From: Aphelocoma coerulescens
Lineage: Eukaryota > Chordata > Aves > Passeriformes > Corvidae
NCBI RefSeq assembly: GCF_041296385.1
Contig: NC_091019.1
Span: 12,168,531-12,232,530 of the forward strand
DNA length: 64,000 bases
Reading direction: 5' to 3'
Both the position numbers and the translations under genes were made by a program. Of the stretch, positions 15,101 through 30,100 are shown piece after piece. The notes beneath the pieces were generated by a model that ran no database searches, was not told where the DNA came from, and saw only the letters and a list, made by a program, of their open reading frames with translations. Each line of letters starts with the position of its first letter. The first letter of the stretch is position 1.

Positions 15101-18100
15101 CAGTTGTGTGTTATATATACATCTGTGAGAAGCCTTTGGGATAAGACTGTGGGACAGGGGCAGGGGATTCAGCTTAAAATATGACCAGGCATTGAAGATT
15201 TTAGAAGTTGAGGGTTGAAAGGGGAACAAATCACAGCTATATCCTGTAAAACAAAGCAGAGCACTTGCTTCCAAAAGTTTCTTTTAACCCTGGGAATGTG
15301 ACTGCTGAGATGGGCCCAAAGCATGGATGGTGAGATTGATATTTACAAGCACTTCACGTGGCTAAAGAGGGTAAGTGATTTGCTGGGCTTTGTTTTCTCT
15401 TTCTAAATGCACGTTTTGCAAAATCTTAGTCAGAATTCTCAGCTTTGCGAAAGGAAACTCATTCAGTGCCTCAGACTTTAAATGGTGTGAGTTTCTTCGT
15501 GAGAAGTGAATTAAAGACGTGTCTTGGTGTAGGAGGAGGAGGCTTAGGGAGGGGGGAGAAAATCAGCTGTCTTTGTCTTTAAAAATGAAACTCTAGGATC
15601 AAACTTTGAGCAAATGGCAATAGATTCTGGCAAGTGCTTGTGCTTTCTGGGGACTGCAGTGCAACAAAACAAATCCTGCATGGTAACGTATGGCTAAAGG
15701 AAGGAGAGGGTGTTGTTCACCATGTTGTGCTTTAAAGGGAAAAGTTTTCTGCTCTAGCTCTTCACTTAAGTGATTCTTCATCGGGGTAACTGTATGAGAC
15801 CTTTTGGGATGCCTTTGTCTCGGGTAATTTTCCCGTGATTTTCCTCTGTGCATGTTACTCTGCTAAACAGATAAGTTTTTTAAAAAGCAGGGTTATTAAT
15901 TCTGTCATGAACTGCCCAAACATAAATTAACTGCATGAGATTTTTTTTGTCTTCCTTTTAAAAAAAGTAGGTTCGTGCAGTTCTCTCATCACCTTGAAAA
16001 AAATCACTGTTTTTGTCAGCGTTTAGATTTTTTTATGTTCTAAGAATTTCTTTTTCAGTGTTAGAAAAATCCATGAATGGGATGTGAATAGATCCCTCAG
16101 AGTAGGCTGGTTTTTAAATTAGAATATGGATTTAATTGTGTGTGTCACGAAAGAAGCACATCCTCTCCTTATTATTTTAAAATCTATTTTAGCTTGTGTC
16201 TGCTTTTCCTGCAAATTCTTGCCTGTTTATATGCATACATACATGAATATATATGCACATGCACTCTTGGGTTTTTACTAGCTGTATAAACATAAAATAT
16301 CTGTCAATACTAATGTGAAATGTGATTAGAAATTTTTATTTCGGGTAGTTCCTTGAATAAGTGTAAAATATTAATGATGTGTCAGTCTTTAATAAGAGCT
16401 TGAGAATAGTGAAGTTAATTTACCAAATATTTACATTGGATTCTAGAAACTTTAACATTTCTGGAGTGTGTCTGTGGAGGGGATTAAATGGGAAGTGAGA
16501 GGATAGTTAAGAGGCAACAGGAAGTAGCTGCTGGTAACATTATACTATTATTTTAACCTGTGCTCTGTGCAGTTAAAAGCTAATTACCTCTTTAAAAAGT
16601 GTATTTTGAGCTCACATATTAATTTGCTATTTAAATGAGGTTATGGATACAGCGTGTCTGCCACTCCTGCTTCCTGGTGCAAATTTCATTTCTGTAAAGA
16701 CAGGTTTGCTAACAAAGAGGTTAATAAGGTGTGCTGCTGTCAGCTGGTGGACTGTGCTCAGAAAGGATACCGTGTTCAAGCGTGGCACAAGATTTTACAG
16801 GAGTTAATGGTGCTCCTGCTGTAGTTGCATGTAATTCCCTTTATGTCAGGTACATGAAGGAGAATATCAATGCTGCTGCTTTTCCTTGCAAGCTCTTTAA
16901 AGGGGTGAGCACATGTGGGGGAAGGGAGGAGGACTGAAAATGATCTTGCTTTGTTCCCAGGAGAACTTAAGCAGTCTGCTCCCAAATTCTTTTGAAAGTG
17001 ATTTAGATAGCAAAAAAGTTGGAACAATCTAAGTTTCTTGTTCAGTTTTCCTGTCCAAGAATCCCAGTGTCTCACGTCTGGCACTGGCTGTTACAGCATA
17101 TAAAGATTTCAGTTCCTGCAATCATAAACTGTTGCTCTTTGGCTGATAATAAAATTATGAGTTGCTTTCAGAGTAACACATGGCATTTAACAGCGAATAA
17201 CTGCAAGAGACTTCCATAAAGCCTTGGTGAAGTATGCCAGAGCTGGCTCAAATTTCATCATTAGCAGAAATCTCTTCAGAGACCCAGATGGGTTTTGATG
17301 TTGCAGGGGTTGGCTAGGCTAGATTTGTGTGGTATCTGTGGCTTGGGCTGGGTTAGGGCAGCAAACAAAAACGAAAATCCTGAGATCCAGGCAGGCAAAA
17401 CAACAGATACAACTTCTATTTTCAGATGCTTAGAATGGAGGGTCTGATTTTAAGCAGAAGTCTTGTAACATAATGTGCACAGTAGCATCTTGCAGCAGCA
17501 GCAGGGGAAAAAGTAATATTTAAATCAAACTGAAATAATGTGTCACCACACTTCAGTTCTTTCCATTGGGCTTTATTGGTGTTAACATGACCTGTGGGAA
17601 GGCTGGGCCAAGAATGGCCAGAGGGATGGACAAAGTGGGCAGCAAAACCTGAGAGCATGTGGACAGAGCCAAGGAAGGAGGATAGGGAAAATTCCTGGTG
17701 TATACTCAGTGTGCTTTTAACCTCACAGCTTGGCCAGCAGCACAGTCCTCATGAAGTAGTGTGGGCAGTTTGGGGGAAGTGTTTTGCAGGTGATTAATAT
17801 TGGGTTCTTTCACAGGGCCTGAGTGTGGATCTGTCAGTGTTCAAACTTTCTGTTGCAAACTAAGGGACCTGAGATATCCCCATGACCTGAAAGAGTCTCG
17901 TTTTTAGCAAGCATTCTTTTGTTCTCCCCAAGGGATTTGGGTTAGAGGATTCATGTAAAATTTTGTGTCATCCTGTTGCTTTATTCTTATCTTCCCACCC
18001 ACCCTTAAATGAAAGACAAATAAAACTGGCACAACCCACATTTTGGTACGTAGACATGTAGTTATAGTCAAAAATGATTAATATAAATGCTACTATTCAC

Positions 18101-21100
18101 AGCTGATGGCTAGCCTGAAGTTGATGTACATTGGTTTTATGCCTTCCTTTTTTTCTGGGGGAGATTCTTAACCTGTCCTAGCAAGAGGTGGAGTGATCAA
18201 ATCCATGATATAGCTATTAACTTCATGTTGTTGAAGGTGAATCTTATGACTTCTATAAGGATATTTTCTTTTAAGACATTTAACTGTCTGGAGGAAGAAA
18301 ATAATTATTAGTTTTCAGAAAAATTATCCAGATTAAATAAAGACATTTGTTAAAAATTCATTTGTTTTACGGACTACCAAAATTTATGTAGCTCTGTCTT
18401 TGCTAGTTTCAGACTATGCACTGTCAGCTTTTTCCAGGTGGCTGCCACTTTCATTTAACCAACCAGTAACAATGGCAAATAAAAAATCCTGCTCTTGATT
18501 TACTAATTGCCTTCAGATGAAAGGCAAGAATTGTAGATCCAGAAATCATGTTCCAGCTTTCTCCTCCTCCTCTCAGGTAGCTGAGGGAATGCACATACGT
18601 TGAGATGGGTGTGTATCTGAGGTAGCACTAACATGCCAAGAGATTAAATTTGTATTGCGTCCATAGTCAGATGCAAATAAAATGTTTACTGTGTAAGCTG
18701 CTCACTCATCACTTCATAATACAACTCCTTGTGACTCAGAACATAATTCTACTGACCAAGAAGAGTACTACAGAAATGGAAAGACTGTACACTTCTAAAT
18801 ATTATCAACTGCAAATAGGCTGGGAAGAATCTACAGTCCACATTTTCTTATGTTGAAATGTGGTCTGTGAGGTGGTTTGTGGTGAAGCTGAGTGGCTGAA
18901 CTCTGCTGGCCATATTCCTCATTTTCAGCTTCTAAACTACAACAAAAGGCAATACATCAAGCATGTCCCTAATCTTCCCCATTAATACACATATTATTGT
19001 TGCCACAGGCATCCTATTCAATTATCAGTGGAGCTGAAGGTGATTCATGTGACTGAAGAAGAGAGGAGGGTTATGACATAATCTGTCTCCTCAAAGAGGC
19101 GGATGACTTGTTGAAAAAGCTTACAAATCACCACTTTAACTGACTGCCAGGTTTCTTTTCCCAGCTCCTCCCTGCTCCACAGCCCAGGATGAGATCCATG
19201 TTGTTTCTGACAAATTTCTGAGTAACAGCTTGCTGACCAGCTCCAGAAGTTGGTGAGGTTTGGGTTAAAGTTAGCTGTGTTGGAGACTGTTGGTGCTGAA
19301 AAGGCACACACAAGAAGAACATCAACTGATCAACATTTCTTGCAATGTCCTTTTATACTTTTGTTGATCATCCCCATTTTAAATCAAAGCTATTGAATTG
19401 TTCTCCAAAGTCTGATTTTTTTTTTGTGTCACATAAGAAGGAAAATTTAAGCCCTTTTCTTGGAAAAGGACTCAGTAATGACAGGATCATGTAAGTGATA
19501 CTTAGACACTTGGAACTTTCCAGCCTCTACCAATATTGTGTTCATATTAAATTAATGAGCATATTCCAAAGAGAGATTTGGAAAATAAAAATGATGAATC
19601 TCAAGCAGGTGGTGGAATGCTTTTTGATGAAAAAAATATTATGGAAAGCTTTCTTTTTCTTTTCCTTCTGTAGAACTGGGAGAAACAGCTGATTTGGAAT
19701 TGTTCCAGGAAACTTTTTATGTTAATATCTTTTGCAATCTGATGGACAGTAAACTATATCCAAAATCACTAAAGAGACTGTAATACCAGTGCTCCAAGAA
19801 ATTGCTTTGCAGCTCCTGGCTTCCCATGGCTTGGACAGGTGCACTTTTCAGTGGGTAAAACCTGGCTGGATGTCCTGGCCCAGAGAGTGGTGGTGGATGG
19901 AGTTACATCCAGCTGGGGACTGTCACCAGTGGTGTCCCCAGGGCTCAGTGCTGGACCCAGTCCTGTTCAGTGTCTTTACTGATGATCTGGATGAGGGGAT
20001 TGAGTGCACACTCAGCAAGTGCAAAGATAACCCTAAGTTGGGTGGGAGTGTTGATCTGCTGAAGGCCAGGAAGGCCCTGCAGAGGGATCTGGACAGGCTG
20101 GATGGATGGGCCGAGCCCAGCGGTGTGAGATTTAACAAGGCCAAGTGCTGGCTCCTGCCCTTGGGTCACAACAACCCCATGCAGCGCTACAGGCTGGGGG
20201 AGGAGTGGCTGGAAAGTGGCCCAGGAAAAAGGACCTGGGGGTGCTGATTGAGGGCAACTGAACATGAGCCAGGTGTGCCCAGGTGGGCAAGAAGGCCAAT
20301 GGCACCTGGTGTGGATCAGAAATGGTGTGGCCAGCAGGAGCAGGGCAGTGACTGTCCCCCTGCACTCAGCACTGGTGAGGCCACACCTCGAGTGCTGTGT
20401 CCAGTTCTGGGCCCCTCAGTTCAGGAAGGGCATTGAGGGGCTGGAGTGTGTCCAGAGAAGGGCAGCAGAGCTGGGAAAGGGTCTGGTGCTGAGCACAAGT
20501 CCCATGAGCAGCAGCTGAGGGACCAGGGGTGTTTAGCCTGGAGAAAAGGAGGCTCAGTGGTGACCTTATCACTCTCTAGAACTGCCTGAAAGGAGAGTGC
20601 AGCCAGGTGGGGATTGGCCTCTTCTCCCAGGCACCAAGTGAAAGGACAAGAGAAATGGCCCCAAGTTGCACCATGAGAGGTTTAGATTGGATATTAGGAA
20701 AAATTTCTTCACAGAAAGAGTTGTAAAACATGGGAACAGACTGCCTGGGGAAATGGTGGAGGCACCATCCTTGGAAGAGTTCAAAAAATGTGTAGATATG
20801 GTACTTGAGGACATGGTTTAATGGTGAAAATGGTGGTGGTGGTGGTTGGACTCATTTTAAAACTCTTTTTCCAGCCTTAAGGATTTTGTGATTCCTGTAG
20901 GCAAAGTATTTATGGCATGCTTTTGTTTTTTTATCTGCAGTGGTACTGCCATCGACATATTTTTAGCTGCCTTGCCTTCTAGCATATCTTTCCTTCTACT
21001 TTGTTATCATATGTTATCACAAACTTTTTTACATGTTTTATGCAATCCCTCTCTTTCTTTCATTATAACAAACATAGTTAGCATGCTTGGCTTCTAACTT

Positions 21101-24100
21101 GTTGAGCCCAGGTAACAACTTTTGCTCTTTTAATGCTGTATCTTCTGAAATAACAGCTTTGTAGGAAATCTTGTAGATTCAGCATTTTAGACCTGTGTAA
21201 GCACATGAGCAGTATTTATTTATTGTTTGCAAGCTCTTACACCAACTGGAATCATCCATGGTCTCATGTCTTTAGTGCTCTATGTCCTGTATTCAGTTGC
21301 TGCTGATACATGTGACATCTTGCTCAGCTTCCTCTCAGTCCTGACTCTCACAACTGCAGAATGCACTCCAACCATCCACAGATGGCCTCAGTTCAAGTTA
21401 CATTGTTTTATCTTGTCTTTATACATGCCACAAAGAATTACCAAGTCTTAAACAACTGCTGTATGTCAATCAGACACTTATTTAGCGGGTCATTTTTCTG
21501 TCTACTGTACCTTCCTGTGCTTAATCTGAGGCCTTTCTGGCTGACCTCACACTTGCATATTTAGAGCCATTTCTGTGAGATCTTGAACCTTAGTTGTACT
21601 TATTATGAACTGGTCAAAAACTTGTGACAAAAGTTTATTCTGAGTAGAGTTAACATGTTCTTCTTTTGATGATGAATGCTGGTGAGTGAGGTGTGGACTG
21701 AGGTTCTGCACATTCTGTTTTTAATGCTCCTGTTGGTCCCTTAAACAGGGACAAAAGACCAGGTTATGGAATTTATAGGTGATTCTAGTTAAGGGCCTTG
21801 CACCTATGCTAAAGGGCGTGATTAAAACCTAAGAGCCAGATGCACAGGAAAGGAGTATAAATAATAGAATGCCAGTCCATGCAGACTTGCTCAAAGTTAC
21901 ACATTTAAGCTAAAATAAAGAGTAAAAGCAGAATGAAGAATAGGATGGCAGCTAAATAAAAGCATTTTAAAAGGATCTGGAAGTTATGGGTCCTAGGCTG
22001 AAAATATATGAATTTTACTATATTGTTAATATGGAAAGAAATATGGCCCAAGAGTCTGTGAAAAGGTTTTACCACTCAAGCCATTTTCAACTAGAGTCCT
22101 GTGTCTCCTGTTAGGCTCTTAATTTTAAAAGAAGTTGGGAAATAGTTGGTGAAGAAGAACCAAAAGAAAGTAACAAAACAAATCTTAAAAAATTAACCTG
22201 TGAGGAAAAGACAGAAAAAGTCATATTTTCTTTCACAACATGAAGAGGGACCTGCTAATTAGAGATGTAGAGATAATCTTTAAATATGTAAAAAATCTCT
22301 GAAGTGAGCAGAAGGACCTATTTTTAAATTTATGGTGGTATGATAAGAACCATGAAGTTGAAGAGATGATTCAGATCAGGCATTTAGAAAAATGCTCTAA
22401 TGAGGGGTAGGTAAGAAGTAGATGGAGAAGTTGTGAATTCCATTTCTGGAGGTCTTCAGAAGAAGACAAAACAAGAATATTGCAAATAATCTTTGGCCCT
22501 AGGATGGAATAGTGAACCAGATGATCTCTTCAGACATCTTTCAGCCCTGTTTGTTGGTGCTGTTGTGATTCTCTCAATTTCTTTCAAAATAATCAGAGGC
22601 AAGGGTGCTTGGTTTCTCTCAGCTTACAAAGGTGCCACACTTATATCTAGCTCAGCACTTTATGGCTTGAAAAGTGTCTTTTGGATAAAAATTTGGTTTC
22701 TTGATTTGAGTTAATTAGCACCATGTTTATTTTCACCTTCTGTTTTATGTTTGAGCCTGTAGGTCTCAGCATAGATCAGGAAGCCATAAATGTGTTTAAT
22801 TAAAAAAAAAAAATCTATTCACAAATGTTTAGCTGAAAATGAAAGGGCAGTTGTGGAGGAGGATTATAACTATATTGGTGCCATTGTGCAAGTGAGTATA
22901 AATGAGTAGTCAGCTGCAGTTGAAGGGAGCTCCTTGGATTCCTGTGTTAGCTGAAAAGCCAGGCTGAGTGTTGTGTTCCCTGGCAGAAATGCAGTGCCTG
23001 CAGTGGAGTTGGGAAATCAGCCTCTGGGGGCTTAGGTTTCTTCTGATGCTCTGAGCAAACAGCTCCATTCCCACAATATTTCAGTGGGCAGGATGAACCT
23101 AGGAGACTCTTCTAAACTTGAATAAATGTGCAGATTTTTTAAAATTGTGTTGTGTCTTTATAAAGTATTAAAATTCATAGGAAATGGGACATAATAGTTA
23201 AGGACAGGCCATGTTTTAGAAGGTTTTGCTCCCTAGAGCCATTTAGGAATCCATAAGTGATTGGGTGGCTAGAGCAGTTCCTGATAAGAATTTGATCATG
23301 TAAATAAATTTTTATTGCTAACAAAAAACTTCTGATTTTCTTTCAGTAATTTCTAGGGATACTATACCTTTAGCATTTTTTCCCTCTTGAAAGTAAACAC
23401 AAGATTCATTGACTTTGGCAAAAGACTGTGGAGACTAGATATTTCAAATTAAATGGGTTTTGGTTTGGTAAGATGGTGTTTTTCATTTAAATTATCATTT
23501 TCTAGAAAATATCAGTCTATTGCTGTACCATTGTTGATTGCTGGAAATGAGAGAGTATTCAAAATACAGCTAAAAAAAGGTACATTCCAAAGGCTTAATG
23601 CATATGAAATAAACAGTTCTGGTCTGTACACACATTTTTTCATATTTTTTGTATTGTAAAAATGGTTTAATATATATATAATTTTTATTAACTATTGCTT
23701 GAAACTTTAGGTGTAAAAATTCTCACAGCACTTTTTTTCCTCCCAGTCGCAGGTGAACCATCTTTCATCTAATAATGAAACTTATCAAGAAAGGTTGGCA
23801 CGACTAGAAGGTGATAAAGAGTCTCTCATCCTGCAGGTATGTCTAAAAGAGAGAAGAAAATTGTCTGTATAGTTGATGCTCAGTGCATAAAAGCTGAAGT
23901 GGCAGAGTACTTTCTGTGAAACAAATGCTAGCAGGTCGTCCTATGTAACTGATATTTAACCAGGAATTTATAATCTGTATAATCCCTCTAAATGATTTCA
24001 TGGTGGGGTAACCTGGTAGAGGAGAGGGGTGTAGCAGCAGTAAAATGGGGGATGACAAAGGGATTAAAAATAATTCTGTCCTAGGACACTGCAGTGATGG

Positions 24101-27100
24101 TGGTTCTCTAGGTTTGCTGGGTGGTGCCAATTTTCTAGGTTCTGTGTGCCACCATTTGTAATGACCCAGAAGACTGGCTGGTAGATAGAACTGGTATTTT
24201 TCCTGTTTATATGCCATACCAAAATTGTTTCCATCATCAAAAAGGGGAGGGAAGCAGGGATAGAGAAAATTTGACAGTAAAATGCATGCCTAAGCTCTTC
24301 CAGGTTTCCTGTTTCTCAGTTTACCAAGCCTTTTTCAAACAGATCCTGTGTCCTGTGTAAGTTTTCCTCCTGGAGAAGACACATGTTGCACAACTTAAAA
24401 AAATATATTTTTTTCTGTGTATTTTTGCTAGTACTAAACTGTACATTCCATGCTTTTTAAGAACTGAAGCTGGAGATTATTTAAATGGTCTTTGCATATC
24501 CTTTCCCTTCAAATGCATTTCATAAGCACATATATTTATAGCAAACAAAACTGAAGTGTGTTGGGTAGGTGTTCTCCCTGCTTTCAGTCACGAGTTTCTG
24601 TAAACATGCCTTATCCTGTATGTTCTGCTCACACTTGTGTTCATTTACTGAGCAGCAGCCTCACTGCTGTTGTTAAATAAACAATAAATGTTTTGAGACA
24701 CAAGCTTTGGCTTGGTTGGATTTTTTTTTTTTTTTCATTACTGTTCATAAACTAAATTGCTATTACCAAATTTAGAAAAAAACCCCACCTGACAGAAAAA
24801 CAAAATTCTGGTTGGAATTTAAGTGTGCACTACGATTTCCCCTTACAACTGATCTTTGTTAGAATGTCTTTTATTAATCAAGTGGCTCTTAATGCTAAAT
24901 GCTAAAGTCTTGGTTCTATTAGTAATACCAAACAACTTTTCACACTGTACATCCACATCTTGCACACATGAGCAACTCATGAGTGGAGAGACAATTAGGA
25001 GCCAAATGCAGCTGTTCCCTCCAGAGCTGAGGGTGGAACTGGTGCACCTGTGGCTTTGGGTGTGAGGGTCTCCTTTGTTCCTCATGTATCTGTGCACTCC
25101 TGTGATCTGTGTCTGTGCTTCAGCTTTTGTGGATCTAACAGGACCTGTGCTAAGTCCTGCAGACAGTCCCAGGCTGCTGCTCAGGATGTGCTTTTCCTGT
25201 CTTTGTCCTGCAGATTTTTAGTAACTGTTCCTTCATCCACACGAACAGGTACCCAGGAATGCAGCCAGCCAAATGCACAAAAAAGGGGTTTTATCACATG
25301 TTTTGGTGACCTGCCTAGAGCTTTTCTTAGAAGGAATAGAGTAAAATCAGAACCAGAAAATGTCTCCTGCATTTTATTCCCCTCACTTCCACCCCCCATC
25401 AAACCCAAAGTCTTAGTCAATATTTGTGCATTTTCCTTTCCCACTGCACAGCATTGCTGTAGAACTGCAAAAACCCCAGGCAAATAAGATAGACAAAAAC
25501 CTCAGTCTGCAAGATGAACATCAGCAACAACAACAACAAAGGTGCCAAGGTGGAGCTGGGTTTAGGACCTGGTTTACACCAGTTCTGTCCAGGCAGTTGA
25601 ATATGAGGAGCACAGGCAAGCCCCATGCTGAGGTTACATGGCCTGAGGGACTCTGCTGGTGCAAACCTGGCTGCTTTGGCAGGAAGGATGAGAAGGGAAT
25701 GGGAACAGAGCACCTCTATTCCATGGCTCATGCTGAATTGTTCCAGTGACTGGCCCATAGCTGTGATCTGGAAGAAATAGGAGGCTTGCAGCACTCCAGT
25801 CTTGCCTCAGACTTTTAAACCTTTCTAACACTTGATTTTTAGCTAAGTGTTCCGTATACCTCGCTTCTACAGAAAATATATTACCTACAGGCTGAGCCTT
25901 GCAGGTGTGTCACTCCTAAAGCAAGACAGAACTGCCAGAGTAGCATAAACTGGGATTATGTTCTGGGTGCAGCCTACAGGTTCCTTGAAGAGTCTGGCAG
26001 ATGTGATCCTGGACAGAAGGGAAAATATGAGCTCAAAGTGGTTTATGTGCCTCTCAGCCCAGCTGCTGGAACACCCAACAGATGCTTCTAAAGCTGCTAA
26101 GCTTTTACTAAATTCCTTTGCAGGTCACATCTAACATACAGAGTTTTCCTTCCAGGTTGCAATGGTATTTACACCTAACCTGATGCTCTAAATAAAGCTG
26201 GTTTTCTTTCTCTGGAACCTGCATCAGACTAAAGGAGACAATTCAGTTTGTTTCTTCTTGCTTTCTGACCTCACATGGGGTTTTCTATGTATCATCTCTC
26301 ATTTAATGGAAACAAAACAAAGTAGACAAGCAACAGATTTCCTCGCAGGGAGTTCTCCTCCTGCCCCAGCTTGGACGTGTCCCTCTGCCATCTGCCTCCA
26401 CCCACTCCTTCCTATCACCTCTCATCCTGAGTTCAGCTGCACTCTAAGCTACAGCCCACTACTTTAATGGGAAAAAAATTAAATAGCCTTTTATTTTTCT
26501 TTCTTTCTTATGTGATTCTTTCCTAGCCATGCTTGTCATTATGTTTGCAGGTAAACAAATACAGATCACTGAGTCTCTCCCTCTGCAGCTTCCTTGAACT
26601 CAATTCTTCTATGGTTTTTAGACATGCTGCATAGTGGATATATCTTAAAAGTTTCACTTCCACATATTGCACCTTTTTTTTTCTTTTTTTTTTATAAATA
26701 AAGGTGTTGCAGGGTAGGATCTGAGAGCATGTATAAGTTTTTGTTAATGCATTTCCTTCAAAAGGAGTTCAAACACCTTAGGCTCCTTTGTTTGTTTGTT
26801 TGAGATAATATTTTTCTAGAATAATGAAGGCTTTTGTATAAATAAATAGTCAAAATGAATATACAGAGTGTATGTGCTTCTTAACAGAAGAATTATCACT
26901 GGGGTTTTTTCCATGTTTTTCTAATGTTATCCTGGGTGCAGTTTTTTCTGCTTTGCAGAAGAAAGCTGCTGGGCTTTTTTTATTGCATATTCACTGCTCT
27001 CTACCACCATTCCCACAGATCTTTACCAGGATTGCTTATTGTTTCTTTTCTTGGTATTCATTGTCTGTATCTCCCTGCTTTTGCTTTCATGTTTTGGCTT

Positions 27101-30100
27101 GCCAAAGCCTGGGAATTTCTGTTGGAATAGAACTTTGCCACTGCTAAAACTTGCCTTTTACTGCTTTTACTCATTGCATTCTTTAAAACTTCAGAACTCT
27201 TTATTGATAGGTAAGCCTGGTTTTTTTTCTTGTAAGAAGTAAAGTAATTGGTTGGGTTTGGAAGAAACAGTTTTCCTACTTACCTGTTCTAGGGAGCAAA
27301 ACGCCAACAGAACCCACAATGGCAAAGCCTGCTGCAAAACCACATAAAATATTTCCAGTATCCTCTGTTCTTGTCAGCTCCTTTCCAATTTTCCAGACTT
27401 CTGCACGAAGGGACCCAAGCTACCTATAGGCAGCGTTCCATCTGTTCTTGAAATGCCCTTTCTTTTTTGGATCAAAACAAAACAGTTGCAGGGGAGGGGA
27501 GATTTGAGGGCGGGGTTGGAGCAAAATAGAGGTAAGACTGCAAAACTGTCTTGTCTTGGTAGAGCAGGTTGCTGCCGTGCACAAGAATATTAAAGCATTG
27601 AGGGCTTTAAAAGGGAACTTCTTGTTAAAACGTGCATTTGGATGTTATATGTATAAGGTAATTGAACCTTATTTACAGTCAGTTCAGTAGCATCGTGCTT
27701 CTCCTCTCCAATTACAGGTGAGTGTTCTCACAGACCAGGTGGAAGCTCAAGGAGAGAAAATCCGGGACTTAGAAATCTGTCTTGAGGGGCATCAGTTGAA
27801 GCTGAATGCTACAGAAGAAATGCTCCAACAGGTAAAAATCTGGATTGCAGAGCTTCCTGCACAGCCTTCTCCAGCCGAGGGGTGAACACACATGGTCAGC
27901 TTGTCAGCATGTGTGACTGCCTTTGGCAAGAGGATAAAACAGGGAGGAAAAAAATACCTCTTTTATTGTTCTCCTCCTGCTTTGCACTTTTTTTTTTCCC
28001 CCCCAATAAATGTTTCTTTGTTTTCCTGTTGCAGAAAAGTTTTACTGGCTGGTTGCATAATGCTGTACGTGGCAGCATGCAAAATGAAACTGTTGTGTCT
28101 TATTTGAACTGGGCTTATTTGGACATGGCTGAGTAACTGGTTAGACAGGTTAAATGTATCTAATATATGTAGGAGTTACAGAATTAAGAAGTTTTATTTA
28201 AATGCCTTCTGTTTTCCTATGGCTTTGAAGTTGAACAAGTAGCAAGTTGAAAAGAATTACTGTATCAAGTTGTGTTCTATAACCATTTTCGCTTGACTTT
28301 GGAGCTTCCCCCTTATTTTTATAAGAGAAAATTAGTATATAAAGACATTTTTTCTTTATTTCAATCAGCAGTTTCAGGCTATGTGATTTAATTTATGCTC
28401 TTTGATGTTACAAGTTGAGGGAGCAGAGAAAATGATAAATTGAATACCTTACATTTCATATGTTACTGCAGAACTTGCAGATCTGTTGGTCTTCCCCTGT
28501 GCAGCTTTCTGTTGTTACAGATGCAGATCATGCACTGTTAATGCAGTACATAGATACAAAAAATAGATTTGAAACTGTAAATAAGCCTCAAAAAATCTAT
28601 TCCAGGAATTTGTGGTATAAATACTGTTCTCAATGAGCTTAGTTCTCCTCCCCACACAAAAATTTTGTCATAAATTTGCTATTTTAGTCCATGTGAGATA
28701 TACAAGCCTTTCTATGAACTGATTGTAGCTTTAAATTATAATAAGGATCCTTGTACATATGTGTGTAAATAGCAGCAGTTTCTGTAAGATAAAATTGTAT
28801 CCTAAACATTTTAAATTATAATTCTCAAAGGTTCTTGAAGAAAAACCTTCCATCTCACACAGCCCAAAATGCTTCCAGCTGGGAAAGGTTTTATTCTGAG
28901 GGGACATCTTTAAAAATGCAAACAGTGAGTGCATGTAGTTTTCCAGTGAGATCTGAAGTGAAATTCAGAGAACAGTGATGATTTAAGTTACAAATATCTG
29001 TTTTCAGACTCCAGGAAAGCATTCACAACAGAGTGCAGTAGCTTCCTGTTCCAATCTAAAGCTAGATAGTTGTTCTGTGACTTCTGCTAAAACTGTTTAT
29101 TCTTTCTCTGACTTAAATTTTTTTGCCCAGATAGTCTTCTGGGGAAATGGTGAACTTAAAGCCTTGTTTGCCAGAACACTGAGGCATCTAAAATAGAATA
29201 CAACCTTGCATGAACATTGCTATTGCCGTGAAAATGTTCGCGTCTACTGTCCGGCGTTAGGCACATGCACAAACTGCCTACAAAGCTGATCCTAAAGTGA
29301 TAAGCTACAAAAGGCTGTACCAAAGCTAAAGAGGTCAGAGAATCTCCAGCTATGTCTAATATAAACCTTAAATCTAAATTTTGAGATAACTTGGAGCAGC
29401 TGTAGTTGTTGTTTCTCCCAGTAGACAGTGGGATATGGGAAACCCAAGGTAGATCTCTCAGCAGTCAGAGCAGTTGGACATTTATTGTCTGTCTCAGCAG
29501 AGGATCCTATTTAATATAATTTATTTTGGAGGTTCTCTTCTCAATTCATCTTGTTGAAAAGATTATCCTCTATGGGGGATGAGTTGAGATTTGGGGAGAA
29601 GAGAATGACCTGATCATGAGGTGATTACGACTTTCGTGTAAGATACGTGGCCAGGGGACTTTTCTGCAGATAATTTGTCAAAAGTAGAGTGAGTGTGTGG
29701 CCTCAGGGGCTTCAATAGATGGATCAGTAAGGTTTGGGGGAGACTTTGGTTCAGATCTTCTCAGCCAGTAGCCACTGGTGTCCTGCTTTTCTGAATGACT
29801 TCTGTTACCCTCTCGGGGTGGGGGGGTGTAGTGTAAATTCAGGTTTATTTCATGGTTCTGCTTTCTTATTTATGATATTGAACTCCACTGATTTTTGCCT
29901 TTGTGAACTTTAGTCAACTGCTTCCTCTAAGTGGAAAATGAAATAAAGATAAAGCCCTGTCTTTTTAATTTCAAGAACTATAAGAAGAGTGACTCATAAT
30001 TAATTCTAAGCAAAAAATGCTTCAATAAAAAAAATCATAAAATTTAAGATAACTTAATGATGTTATCTGATAGTTCCACAGCAGAGAGGGTATCTAATGC

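Larger units (their letters stand above)
3147..19784 (+). other. PPFIBP2: First part of a 20.6-kb PPFIBP2 intron
   Basis: Long AT-rich intron with no coding exon that I can support. It holds a (TTAA)n run at about 6645-6668, a tandem 14-bp duplication just before it (6587-6612, unit ATCAGGCATAAAG plus one base), an 18-bp tandem duplication at 6986-7021, and a (TTTG)n/T-rich tract at about 13492-13545. Open frames of 60-134 codons here lack splice context, recognisable domains or coding-like composition and look like chance. Confidence 0.8.

Noticed and set aside
19923..20572. Several minus-strand open frames
   Set aside because: They are antisense to the CR1 element and arise from its GC-rich composition.
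25050..25831. Overlapping open frames on both strands, 100-145 codons
   Set aside because: No domain, no conserved pattern, no splice signals in phase with PPFIBP2.
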